Assembly: GCA_038849555.1 (NCBI GenBank)
Contig: JAWCMT010000035.1
Location: 1 to 15,567 of the forward strand
DNA: 15,567 nucleotides
Direction of reading: 5' to 3'
DNA from: JAOAIV01 sp038849555
Lineage (GTDB): Archaea > Thermoproteota > Bathyarchaeia > Bathyarchaeales > Bathycorpusculaceae
This document shows, piece after piece, positions 8,490 through 14,616 of this stretch (position 1 is its first letter; every line of letters starts with the position of its first letter). The notes beneath the pieces are model-generated. The model saw only the letters and a list, made by a program, of their open reading frames with translations, was not told the origin of the DNA and made no database searches. Both the position numbers and the translations under genes were made by a program.

Positions 8490-9518
8490 GTGACTGTTCA
8501 TTTCATTCCATGGAGCACTTCGATTGATATGCTACGCGAGGTTAACCGCCTGTATGATGCAGCTGGCACTTTTGATTGCATAGAAAAGGGTGACCTTGTA
8601 GCCATTAAGCTACATGTAGGCGAGCTGGGGAACCCGTATTATGTGCAGCCCTTCTTCATCCATGACATAGTCAGAAGAGTCAAAGAGGAAGGAGGCAAAC
8701 CGTTCATCACAGACTCCACAACCTACTATCGCGCGCAGCGGAATAACGCCTATGACCACATGATTACTGCTTTGATGCATGGGTTTGGCATGGCGCCTTT
8801 TATTGTAGCAGACGGCCTTAGAGGCGAAAACGCTCGGCTCGTCAAAACTGAGGGCATATTAAAAGAAATCGAGGTGGCAGGCGCTATAGCTGAAGCTGAT
8901 GCCATGATTGTGGTTTCGCATAATAAGGGTCATGAACTCAGCGGATTCGGCGGCGCCATAAAAAACTTGGGCATGGGCTGCACTTCTCAAGCGGGAAAAC
9001 TAAGGCAACATAGGACTGTAGGCTTAGAGATAGACGAGTCAAAATGCATAGGCTGCGGCAAATGCAAGCAAGTATGCGAAATGCACCTGCCTGAAATAAT
9101 CGGAGGAAAAGCCAAGAACACATCACCGCTGTGCATGCGGTGTCCCATATGCTCCGAGGCTTGCCCAACCGGCGCAATAAAGCTTACGAACAAGAATAAT
9201 CTCTGCAGAGCTTTGGCATCCGCGGCTTATGGTGTGCTCTCCACTTTTAATAAGGACAAGGTTTCCTATGTGAGTTTTGCCAAGAATATCACGCAATACT
9301 GTGACTGCTTGCCAAATCCAGGCAAAATAGTAATGGAGGACGTGGGCGTCTTCGCCTCTGACTCGCCTGTTTCAATTGATGCTGCTTTTCTCGAGATGGT
9401 TGACTACAAAATCTTCAACGATGCTTACAATGTAGATTGTATGATACAGGCTACGGAAGCAAAAAACATCGGTATCAAAGGCGAATTAAAACCCAAAATA
9501 AATAGAATAGCTCCATAA
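8490..9518 (+). CDS. DUF362 protein with embedded 2x[4Fe-4S] ferredoxin domain
   Basis: This is a DUF362-family iron-sulphur protein, probably a cytoplasmic redox protein; its reaction is unknown to me. GTG at 8490 is chosen because GGAGG (8477-8481) lies eight bases before it; a TTG at 8475 in the same frame would overlap that site. The product is 342 aa. Residues about 5-180 are the first part of DUF362, with AIKLHVGELGNPYY, TDSTTYYRAQRNN and VVSHNKGHELSGFGGAIKNLGMG. Residues 186-226 hold two cluster motifs: CIGCGKCKQVC (C186, C189, C192, C196) and CMRCPICSEACP (C215, C218, C221, C225). The first motif lacks the usual proline after the last cysteine (CE). The DUF362 tail then resumes (YCDC, DVGVFASDSPVSIDAA), so the ferredoxin sits inside the DUF362 fold. 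It has its own strong promoter and candidate operator, so it is probably an independently regulated single gene. Confidence 0.85.
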   Translation: MTVHFIPWSTSIDMLREVNRLYDAAGTFDCIEKGDLVAIKLHVGELGNPYYVQPFFIHDIVRRVKEEGGKPFITDSTTYYRAQRNNAYDHMITALMHGFGMAPFIVADGLRGENARLVKTEGILKEIEVAGAIAEADAMIVVSHNKGHELSGFGGAIKNLGMGCTSQAGKLRQHRTVGLEIDESKCIGCGKCKQVCEMHLPEIIGGKAKNTSPLCMRCPICSEACPTGAIKLTNKNNLCRALASAAYGVLSTFNKDKVSYVSFAKNITQYCDCLPNPGKIVMEDVGVFASDSPVSIDAAFLEMVDYKIFNDAYNVDCMIQATEAKNIGIKGELKPKINRIAP

Positions 9519-9549
9519 GCCCTATTACCAAGAGAACTTTTGCCCATTC

Positions 9550-9562
9550 TATTTTTGCTTTG
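9550..9562 (+). terminator. T-rich terminator after the DUF362 gene
   Basis: About 30 bases after the stop is a T-rich stretch with a run of five T, compatible with archaeal termination. The following 9563-9665 holds nothing I can recognise. Confidence 0.3.
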
Positions 9563-9668
9563 CTCACTAAAAACTAAGCCGCGGTGTAAAAAATATTCGC
9601 CCGTAAAGGTGTAATGGAAGCCTTCTCCTTTCCCCCGCCTTCCGGTTGAAATAGCATTATTATGAAAT

Positions 9669-9676
9669 CTTATAAA
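9669..9676 (+). promoter_or_regulatory. TATA-like box upstream of the small membrane protein
   Basis: TTATAAAA would place a transcription start near 9697-9700, about 100 bases before the ATG at 9796. That is a long leader by archaeal standards. I found no known riboswitch pattern in the leader. Confidence 0.4.
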
Positions 9677-9795
9677 ACGTTTATGTCCACAGTGGCATAT
9701 TTCACTTTACACAATATTTTCGGCGCCAAAGGTATTCCAGCCTTGAAACTTTGCTTTTTAACGGGAACTTGCCCCCTAAAACTAAGGGAAGGCTA

Positions 9796-9921
9796 ATGTT
9801 CGAGAATGCCTTTAGCAACGCAGTTTCAATGTTGCTGATAGTGTTAGGCGTCTCTATAGCTTTCATAATCATCTCAGGCTTTTTGTGGAGCCGCGAACGA
9901 AAAAGAATACTGCTAGAATAG
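9796..9921 (+). CDS. Small single-pass membrane protein (41 aa), unrecognised
   Basis: The frame from ATG 9796 to TAG 9919-9921 encodes 41 residues. A short polar start (MFENAFSNA) is followed by one hydrophobic helix, residues about 10-31 (VSMLLIVLGVSIAFIIISGFLW), and a strongly basic tail SRERKR. This is the composition of a real one-helix membrane protein rather than of random reading. By the positive-inside rule the tail faces the cytoplasm and the N-terminus faces out. Only a weak AAGG lies near the start. No neighbour in an operon is obvious; the next gene starts 142 bases on. I do not recognise a family, and the function is unknown. The alternative is a chance frame, but the helix plus basic anchor argue against that. 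Confidence 0.5.
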   Translation: MFENAFSNAVSMLLIVLGVSIAFIIISGFLWSRERKRILLE

Positions 9922-10063
9922 CAACGTCACACGCGTTTCCAATTAACTACTATTTTTGCAGTATACACGCCATTTTTCAGTTGAAAACAATCTGTCACCC
10001 AATCAGTGGAAATCTTTTTCTTAAACCAAAACGCATAATCAACACTAAGGAGATACGGGCGAT

Positions 10064-10246
10064 ATGAGCAAAAAAGAAGATAAACATCACATTGAAGAGT
10101 TGAAAGAGATGATCAAAGAAAAGAAACCTGATGAACCAGTGGAGAAGGTACTTGCTAAATTCTGTGAACGGCATGGTGTATCAATGGGTACATGCCGAGT
10201 GTACTATAAGCGTTTGGTTAAAGAAGGTCACGTCAAAGAAGAGTAG
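10064..10246 (+). CDS. Small charged protein with possible helix-turn-helix (60 aa)
   Basis: ATG at 10064 is preceded by AAGGAGA (10047-10053), a strong though slightly distant ribosome site, which supports a translated gene. The first half is a charged helix (KKEDKHHIEELKEMIKEKK). The second half, VLAKFCERHGVSMGTCRVYYKRLVKEG (residues about 27-55), has the spacing of a helix-turn-helix: a helix, the turn HGVSMGT, and a recognition-like helix with several basic and aromatic residues. The small size, net charge and fold suggest a DNA- or RNA-binding protein, but this is inference. I do not know the family name. It has no overlapping partner; the promoter is unclear, the best candidate being a weak CTTAAAC near 10019-10025. 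Confidence 0.65.
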   Translation: MSKKEDKHHIEELKEMIKEKKPDEPVEKVLAKFCERHGVSMGTCRVYYKRLVKEGHVKEE

Positions 10247-10260
10247 CCTTTATTCAACTA

Positions 10261-10284
10261 TTCTCGTTCTTCTTCCAATTTTTA
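10261..10284 (+). terminator. Pyrimidine-rich terminator after the 60-aa gene
   Basis: A C/T-rich tract ending in a run of five T lies 15-40 bases after the stop at 10246, which suits archaeal termination. Confidence 0.35.
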
Positions 10285-10356
10285 CAAAAGCTTTTGATTC
10301 TACTGATAAGACGCTAAAAGACATGTTTTTTAACCTGCAGTGCTCTACTCTAATGA

Positions 10357-10367
10357 GATTTTAAAAT
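10357..10367 (+). promoter_or_regulatory. TATA box of a leaderless promoter for the surface hydrolase-like gene
   Basis: GATTTTAAAAT is centred about 26 bases before the ATG at 10388, and no Shine-Dalgarno precedes that ATG. The message is therefore predicted to start at or next to its first codon. Confidence 0.55.
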
Positions 10368-10387
10368 GACTAATATGGGTTAAATAA

Positions 10388-11542
10388 ATGATGAAGCTTA
10401 AATTTTTTGGTGTAATTCTCATCATCCTCATCTCTTTATCGGCCATATTGCTTTTCTTAGCTTCCAGCTTTTCTGATGACCCTGCATTGAACATTTTTGT
10501 GGGCGTTGATGTTGCCTACGATAACGTCGAGGAAATTAAACGGCTTGCTGACGAAATGAGCCCTTACATCAACACCGTTATAATCGGAAGCACGGGCATA
10601 ACCCATAATTTTACTAAGCTTAACGATGTTTGCCAGTACCTCTACAATAAAAATATGTATTTCATGATTTACGCACATCCCGTAAACGACCCAGAGGAAC
10701 TTGCTGTTCAGCGACAGTGGATTCTTGACGCCAAACCCAAATGGGGCGAGCGTTTCTTGGGTTTATATGCTTATGATGAACCTGCAGGGCGCCAATTAGA
10801 CAACGCCACGCTAAAGGCCGTGCATGATGATCATTGGTTCGCTGATAATTGGACAGATGCTGCAAACAAGTACATTACGCGCATGAACCTCATTCTAAAT
10901 GTCTCAATTCAGGAGCAAATGGGAGGGCTATATCTGCCACTGTTTACCTCCGACTACGCGCTCTATTGGTTTGACTATAAAGTGGGATATGACGTAGTTT
11001 TCGCCGAGTTCGGTTGGAACTACAGCAGACACATAAATGTAGCGCTATGCAGAGGCGCAGCGACTGTTCAAAACAAAGATTGGGGCGTCATGATCACTTG
11101 GACATACACTGCTCCACCTTACCTAGAATCTGGCGAGGCCCTTTACAACGATTTAGTTTTGGCTTACGAAAGCGGCGCCAAATACATCTTTGTCTTTGAC
11201 ACAAACAAAGATTACACGCACAGCGTTCTGCAACCCGAACATTTAGATGCGTTGAAACGCTTCTGGTGCTATGCAAAAAATAACCCTCGCTCCAGTAGCC
11301 TCAACCACAATAGAATTGCATATGTGCTCCCTAAGGATTATGGATACGGCTTTCGCGGACCAGCAGACAAAATTTGGGGTTTATGGGAAGCCGACGATTT
11401 TGCAATCAAACTAAGCACCGAAGTCAGCATGCTAATTGATAAGTACCAGAATAGGCTGGACATTATATATGATGATGAGTTTAACGGCACATACGGCTAT
11501 AGCAAAATAATTTTTTGGAACGGTACCGTCTGGGCTACCTAA
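10388..11542 (+). CDS. Membrane-anchored, glycosylated TIM-barrel hydrolase-like surface protein
   Basis: The 384-aa product starts with a basic MMKLK and a hydrophobic segment (residues 6-25) that acts as a signal peptide or membrane anchor, so the rest faces outside. Seven N-glycosylation sequons (N74, N139, N154, N171, N211, N366, N378) agree with a surface location. The body has the rhythm of a beta/alpha barrel: IFVGVDVAYD, TVIIGSTG, YFMIYAHP, FLGLYAYDEP, VVFAEFGW, GVMITWTY and YIFVFDTN. Acidic residues close several strands, notably D130-E131-P132 and E207; these are in the places where glycoside hydrolases carry their catalytic acids. The end (LDIIYDDEFNGT...KIIFWNGT) resembles the start of a second alpha/beta domain and may be short compared with larger relatives. 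I cannot assign a glycoside hydrolase family or a substrate. It is apparently a single leaderless gene; a second ATG at 10391 is equivalent. Confidence 0.6.
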   Translation: MMKLKFFGVILIILISLSAILLFLASSFSDDPALNIFVGVDVAYDNVEEIKRLADEMSPYINTVIIGSTGITHNFTKLNDVCQYLYNKNMYFMIYAHPVNDPEELAVQRQWILDAKPKWGERFLGLYAYDEPAGRQLDNATLKAVHDDHWFADNWTDAANKYITRMNLILNVSIQEQMGGLYLPLFTSDYALYWFDYKVGYDVVFAEFGWNYSRHINVALCRGAATVQNKDWGVMITWTYTAPPYLESGEALYNDLVLAYESGAKYIFVFDTNKDYTHSVLQPEHLDALKRFWCYAKNNPRSSSLNHNRIAYVLPKDYGYGFRGPADKIWGLWEADDFAIKLSTEVSMLIDKYQNRLDIIYDDEFNGTYGYSKIIFWNGTVWAT

Positions 11543-11585
11543 GTCTGTAGCAGCTTTGTAATAAATCACTGCTATCAACGAACGG

Positions 11586-11593
11586 TTTAAGTT
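11586..11593 (+). promoter_or_regulatory. TATA-like box of the dph5 operon
   Basis: TTTAAGTT places a transcription start near 11614, just before the ribosome site TGAGG at 11616-11620. It would serve the whole dph5 - DUF357 - ribL - rhomboid run. Confidence 0.4.
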
Positions 11594-11630
11594 AACATAC
11601 GCTGATTTTACTTTCTGAGGCGTAATAGCA

Positions 11631-12425
11631 TTGAAGGAACTTGTGTTTGTAGGTATAGGCTTGCATGATGAAAAGGGAATAAGCCTCCAAGGTCTGGAGG
11701 AAATAAAAACTGCCGACAATGTTTTCATTGAACTCTACACAAATTTTCTTCCTCACTTTTCAATTAAACGCCTTGAAGAAATGGTTAGCAAACAAATTCG
11801 TGTTATTTCGCGGCGTAACCTAGAAGATGAATGTGGTGCTTTAATTTTGAACGCGGCTGAAACAGGCAAAACTGTGTTTCTAGTTCCAGGCGACCCATTT
11901 ATAGCTACGACTCATATTGCACTACGCATCGAAGCAGAAAAGCGCGGTATTAAGACGCGCATAGTTCATGGTGCTTCCGTAATCTCAGCTGTGATTGGCT
12001 TATCCGGGTTGCACAACTATAAGTTCGGGAAAACCGTTACTATACCATTTCCTGAAAATTTTTCAGAAACACCTTACACCGTTATCGCCCAAAACAAATC
12101 GCGAGGATTGCACACGCTCTGTTTGCTGGATATAAACGTTGACGAGAAACGCTTTTTAAGCATAAATGAAGCCTTAAACTTGCTTTTAAAGATGGAGCAA
12201 AAGAGACGAGAGGGTATAGTTACGCCAACAACAATTGTTGTGGGTGTGGCAAGAGCTGGAAGTAGTTGCCCAACTCTCAAGGCCGACTACATCAAAACGC
12301 TTTTAACATGCGATTTTGGGGGTCCTCCACAAAGCCTAATTTTCCCAGGAGAACTCCATTTTATGGAAGCCGAGGCGCTAGTGGCGCTTGCAGATGCGCC
12401 TAAAACTTTACGAGGGATCGCCTGA
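11631..12425 (+). CDS. dph5: Diphthine synthase
   Basis: Dph5 uses S-adenosylmethionine to methylate the precursor on the modified histidine of elongation factor 2, the second stage of diphthamide synthesis in the cytoplasm. The start is a TTG at 11631, ten bases after TGAGG. It gives the standard beginning KELVFVGIGLHDEKGIS, and no ATG occurs nearby. The 264 aa match the family length. Visible tetrapyrrole-methylase-type features are the N-terminal GIGL loop (8-11), VPGDPFIATTH (85-95) that forms the cofactor pocket, and HGASVISAVIGLSGLHNYKFG (113-133). Near the C-terminus are VGVARAGS and the LHFMEAEAL helix. Its TGA overlaps the ATG of the next gene by one base (TGATG), so translation is probably coupled. 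The other diphthamide genes (dph2, dph6) are not in the window. Confidence 0.93.
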   Translation: MKELVFVGIGLHDEKGISLQGLEEIKTADNVFIELYTNFLPHFSIKRLEEMVSKQIRVISRRNLEDECGALILNAAETGKTVFLVPGDPFIATTHIALRIEAEKRGIKTRIVHGASVISAVIGLSGLHNYKFGKTVTIPFPENFSETPYTVIAQNKSRGLHTLCLLDINVDEKRFLSINEALNLLLKMEQKRREGIVTPTTIVVGVARAGSSCPTLKADYIKTLLTCDFGGPPQSLIFPGELHFMEAEALVALADAPKTLRGIA

Positions 12426-12706
12426 TGAGTTTGGAAGAGCTAACCTCAAAATACATTGCTTCCACGGAAAAAGTTCTAAAAGAGCTACAGTTGGCAAGGT
12501 GCGTAGCAAGCGTAACTGAGGAAGGCATAAACAATGTTTTGGGTTACGTCAGAGCTTATTTGGAAGACGCCAAGTATTATAAGGCTCAGAAAAAACTTGA
12601 AATAAGCCTAACATCAATTGCGTATTGCGAAGGATTATTAGATGCGTTAAGGCTTATGGGGTTCGTGAACTTCGAATGGCCGACAAACAAGGGAGGAAAA
12701 AGATAG
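12425..12706 (+). CDS. DUF357 family protein
   Basis: This is a 93-aa, all-helical protein of the archaeal DUF357 family, whose role is unknown. Helix one is LEELTSKYIASTEKVLKEL. A middle helical region (INNVLGYVRAYLEDAKYYKAQKK) and a final helix (LTSIAYCEGLLDALRLMG) carry the family's pattern of small and aromatic residues, in which a tyrosine-rich centre is followed by a conserved Y-C-E-G-L-L-D-A-L-R segment. The start at 12425 has GAGGG eight bases upstream and overlaps the dph5 stop. Its end overlaps the start of ribL by 31 bases, so the three are one translational unit. The neighbourhood suggests a link to flavin metabolism or translation, but that is guilt by association only. Confidence 0.85.
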   Translation: MSLEELTSKYIASTEKVLKELQLARCVASVTEEGINNVLGYVRAYLEDAKYYKAQKKLEISLTSIAYCEGLLDALRLMGFVNFEWPTNKGGKR

Positions 12707-13137
12707 TTCTAGCTTCAGGCGTATTTGACCTGTTACATCTGGGTCATGTCAGGTTTCTGGAGGAAGCCAAGAAGGCTGGCGGCAACGATGCCGAGCTCAT
12801 AGTAATCATCGCAAGGGATAGCACGGTGGAAAAAAGCAAGGGTAGAAAACCCGTTATGCCTGAAAGTCAGCGGCGTGCTTTGGTGGAGTCCTTAAAAGTG
12901 GTTGATGCCGCAGTGCTTGGCTTTGAAGAATTTGACATAGCTGACGTCATCAGGCGAATCAAGCCAGACGTTATTGCTTTAGGTTATGATCAGTCGGATA
13001 TGGAAAGGCTTGTGAAGGATTACTTAAACAAAAATAATTTAAACATAGAAGTTGTTAGAATCGGCAAATTTGAAGAAGACGCTTTGAATAGTTCGTCGAA
13101 GATAAGGCAGCGTATCATCGAAAACTTTGTAAGATGA
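12676..13137 (+). CDS. ribL: Archaeal FAD synthase (FMN adenylyltransferase)
   Basis: RibL transfers AMP from ATP to FMN to make FAD, in the cytoplasm. The protein is a nucleotidyltransferase of the glycerol-3-phosphate cytidylyltransferase type: SGVFDLLHLGH holds the HxGH nucleotide site (residues about 14-24), RDSTVEKSKGRKP is the variable loop, LGYDQ is the family strand, and NSSSKIRQRI near the C-terminus is the second phosphate-binding motif. ATG at 12676 gives 153 aa, matching Methanocaldococcus RibL (about 150 aa). The longer TTG start at 12625 only adds residues read from inside DUF357. The frame overlaps DUF357 by 31 bases. The protein has no cysteine at all, whereas I recall that the characterised methanogen enzyme has C-terminal cysteines tied to its air sensitivity. 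Its pathway partner ribK lies two genes away on the other strand. Confidence 0.88.
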   Translation: MADKQGRKKIVLASGVFDLLHLGHVRFLEEAKKAGGNDAELIVIIARDSTVEKSKGRKPVMPESQRRALVESLKVVDAAVLGFEEFDIADVIRRIKPDVIALGYDQSDMERLVKDYLNKNNLNIEVVRIGKFEEDALNSSSKIRQRIIENFVR

Positions 13138-13144
13138 GGTGCCC

Positions 13145-13756
13145 ATGGGCAACAGTCAGATGTTTAAGCCTACGTACATTCTTATTGCGTTAAACGTAGC
13201 TTTTTATGTTTACACAGCAGTTGTTGGTGGAGATTTTCTAAGTACAAGTGGTCGAATGATTTTGGAGTATGGTCAAATAAACGTTTTAGTCCTTTATGAA
13301 GCGCAGTACTACCGTCTTCTCACTTCAATGTTTATTCATGCGAATATAGCGCATCTTGCAGGTAACATGCTCTTTCTTTTAATTTTCGGCTTAAGAAGTG
13401 AAGAAATGTTCTCGTTAACAGAGTACCTACTTATCTACTTCTTAGGCGGCTTAACCGGGAACGCGCTGTCACTGCTGCTTTTGCCGCTTGATGTCCCCTC
13501 GGTTGGAGCTTCAGGCGCCATCTTCGCCATGTTTGGAGCAGCCATTATTTACGCAAGACGCAGTTTCAGCCAATCTATAATCGGCGTGTTGATATACGCG
13601 TTTTTCCTGTTGTTTTTAAGCTCAGGCCCTGGCGTGAATAACTATGCGCATTTAGGGGGGCTACTTACAGGCTTATTGATAGGTTATTTATTAGCCGCGA
13701 AACGTAAACCTGAAACCGAATATACCATCACTTACTCTTATTCACCCGCTTATTAG
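13145..13756 (+). CDS. Rhomboid intramembrane serine protease
   Basis: This is an integral membrane protease that cuts other membrane proteins within or near the bilayer. ATG at 13145 is preferred because GAGGTG lies four bases before it, directly after the ribL stop; a GTG at 13139 would overlap that site. The 203 residues contain six hydrophobic segments, the minimal rhomboid core. Catalytic features are all present: HANIAHLAGN (H65, H70, N74) in the second helix for the oxyanion site, GASG with nucleophile S123, and NYAHLGGLLTG with catalytic H169. A short tyrosine-rich cytoplasmic tail follows the basic KRKP. It is the last gene of the dph5 operon, seven bases after ribL, and its stop overlaps that of the convergent ribK by four bases. 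Its substrate is not evident from the sequence. Confidence 0.9.
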   Translation: MGNSQMFKPTYILIALNVAFYVYTAVVGGDFLSTSGRMILEYGQINVLVLYEAQYYRLLTSMFIHANIAHLAGNMLFLLIFGLRSEEMFSLTEYLLIYFLGGLTGNALSLLLLPLDVPSVGASGAIFAMFGAAIIYARRSFSQSIIGVLIYAFFLLFLSSGPGVNNYAHLGGLLTGLLIGYLLAAKRKPETEYTITYSYSPAY

Positions 13757-14442
13757 GGAAGAGTGAAAACATCTACCTTCACTTTGTGGCCGTCCTTGAG
13801 GTTAAGCTGCTTTCTAAGGTAGACAGGAGCGATTACTTCTAAAACCGACTTATCGTAATGGCTACGCAGGGCAAAAACCAGCGCGCCCTTAACCTTGTTA
13901 TCTATTTTTGCAGGATAGCATTTAACTAAACCAAAAGTTCTGTCCTCATTCTTGAAGCCTTGAATCTCGATGGCTGGGTAAGCTTCAAGTTCCGCGCGCG
14001 CCTTCTGGTCATAGTCGGTTGTAAGTTTAAGGTTTAGCGTGCCAGGGTAGGGGTCAAATCCAAGTTTTTCAATAAATTGCTTCCTATAAGGTTCCTTTAG
14101 GATATAATAGGCGCCTTCGCCTAGACCTGTGAAGACCGTTCCCTCAAGGGTAATAGATGGCGGATACGCGGTTTCAAGCAGAAAGCGCAGGTTAACATGG
14201 AGTTTCTGAAGCTCTCCGATACCTGCATCAGTAATTTTTACTAGACTGCCTTCTGGAGTTACTGTTCTCTGTATCCAGCCTTTACGCTCCAGCTCTATCA
14301 AGTGACGAGATGTCGTCTGCTGGGAAATCCCAAGTTTCTCAGCCAAATATTTTGTTGACGTTTTCGCTGTTCGCTTGTGAGCACCCATCTCTGCCAGTTT
14401 AATAAGCGTATAAATATTCTGCCATTCCTGTTTGTTGGACAA
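13753..14442 (-). CDS. ribK: CTP-dependent riboflavin kinase with N-terminal winged helix (RbkR type)
   Basis: This enzyme phosphorylates riboflavin to FMN with CTP as donor, the archaeal route. The start is a TTG at 14442 with GGGGA about ten bases upstream; the next in-frame methionine (M19) would cut into the winged helix. Residues about 8-85 form a MarR-like winged helix: YLAEKLGIS, recognition helix QQTTSRHLIELERKGW, and a wing with TPEG. Residues 99-229 are the kinase: LEGTVFTGLGEGAYYI (99-114), YPGTLNL (132-138), FGLVKCYPAKI, then IAPVYLRKQLNLKDG. The family includes RbkR proteins, which both make FMN and repress riboflavin genes. The intact winged helix and the inverted repeat at this promoter support such a dual role here. 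It converges with the rhomboid gene, overlapping by four bases. RibL in the opposite operon performs the next step. Confidence 0.92.
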   Translation of the reverse strand: MSNKQEWQNIYTLIKLAEMGAHKRTAKTSTKYLAEKLGISQQTTSRHLIELERKGWIQRTVTPEGSLVKITDAGIGELQKLHVNLRFLLETAYPPSITLEGTVFTGLGEGAYYILKEPYRKQFIEKLGFDPYPGTLNLKLTTDYDQKARAELEAYPAIEIQGFKNEDRTFGLVKCYPAKIDNKVKGALVFALRSHYDKSVLEVIAPVYLRKQLNLKDGHKVKVDVFTLP

Positions 14443-14486
14443 TTGATTTAGTTCCCCAGTGTCAGTTATGATATTAGTAAATCAAT
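14442..14486. repeat. Perfect 9-base inverted repeat over the ribK promoter and start, candidate RbkR operator
   Basis: ATTGATTTA at 14442-14450 is repeated inverted as TAAATCAAT at 14478-14486, with 27 bases between. One arm touches the ribK start codon and the other overlaps its TATA region. The spacing of the arm centres (36 bases, between three and four helical turns) would suit two bound dimers or a loop. The arms are A/T-rich, so chance cannot be excluded. Confidence 0.45.
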
Positions 14487-14494
14487 ATTTAAGC
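14484..14494 (-). promoter_or_regulatory. TATA box of ribK
   Basis: On the minus strand, CTTAAATATT is a good archaeal TATA match. Transcription would start about 25 bases on, near 14460-14463, giving a leader of about 20 bases with GGGGA at 14453-14457. Confidence 0.55.
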
Positions 14495-14571
14495 GGATAG
14501 AAATGAATTATCCTTAAGACCTTAGCTTTTTACTCAAGTTGACTGAAGCGACACATGGTCTTCCCGCATAA

Positions 14572-14580
14572 AAAATATAA
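14572..14580 (+). promoter_or_regulatory. TATA box of htpX
   Basis: AAAATATAA lies about 40 bases before the htpX ATG, so transcription should start near 14602, with a short leader holding AAGGGA at 14608-14613. Confidence 0.5.
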
Positions 14581-14616
14581 ATTGCCGTTTGTCACTAGAA
14601 TTTTGTGAAGGGAACT

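Noticed and set aside
8360..9542. Shared GAGAACTTTT at 8360-8369 and 9533-9542, both shortly after stop codons followed by AGCCCT
   Set aside because: Two 10-base matches in A/T-rich tails are too weak for a repeat family, and their flanks do not align.
9683..9796. A 37-codon frame whose TAA overlaps the ATG of the small membrane protein (TAATG)
   Set aside because: It starts only about ten bases after the TATA-like box, so it would lie before the transcription start, and its composition shows no domain or helix pattern.
9885..10067. A 60-codon frame running into the start of the 60-aa basic protein
   Set aside because: It overlaps the better-supported 41-aa gene, has no ribosome site, and its composition looks like translated non-coding DNA.
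11548..11574. TAGCAG/CTGCTA hairpin after the surface protein gene
   Set aside because: A six-base stem with a 15-base A/T-rich loop and no following T run is weak as a terminator and may be chance.
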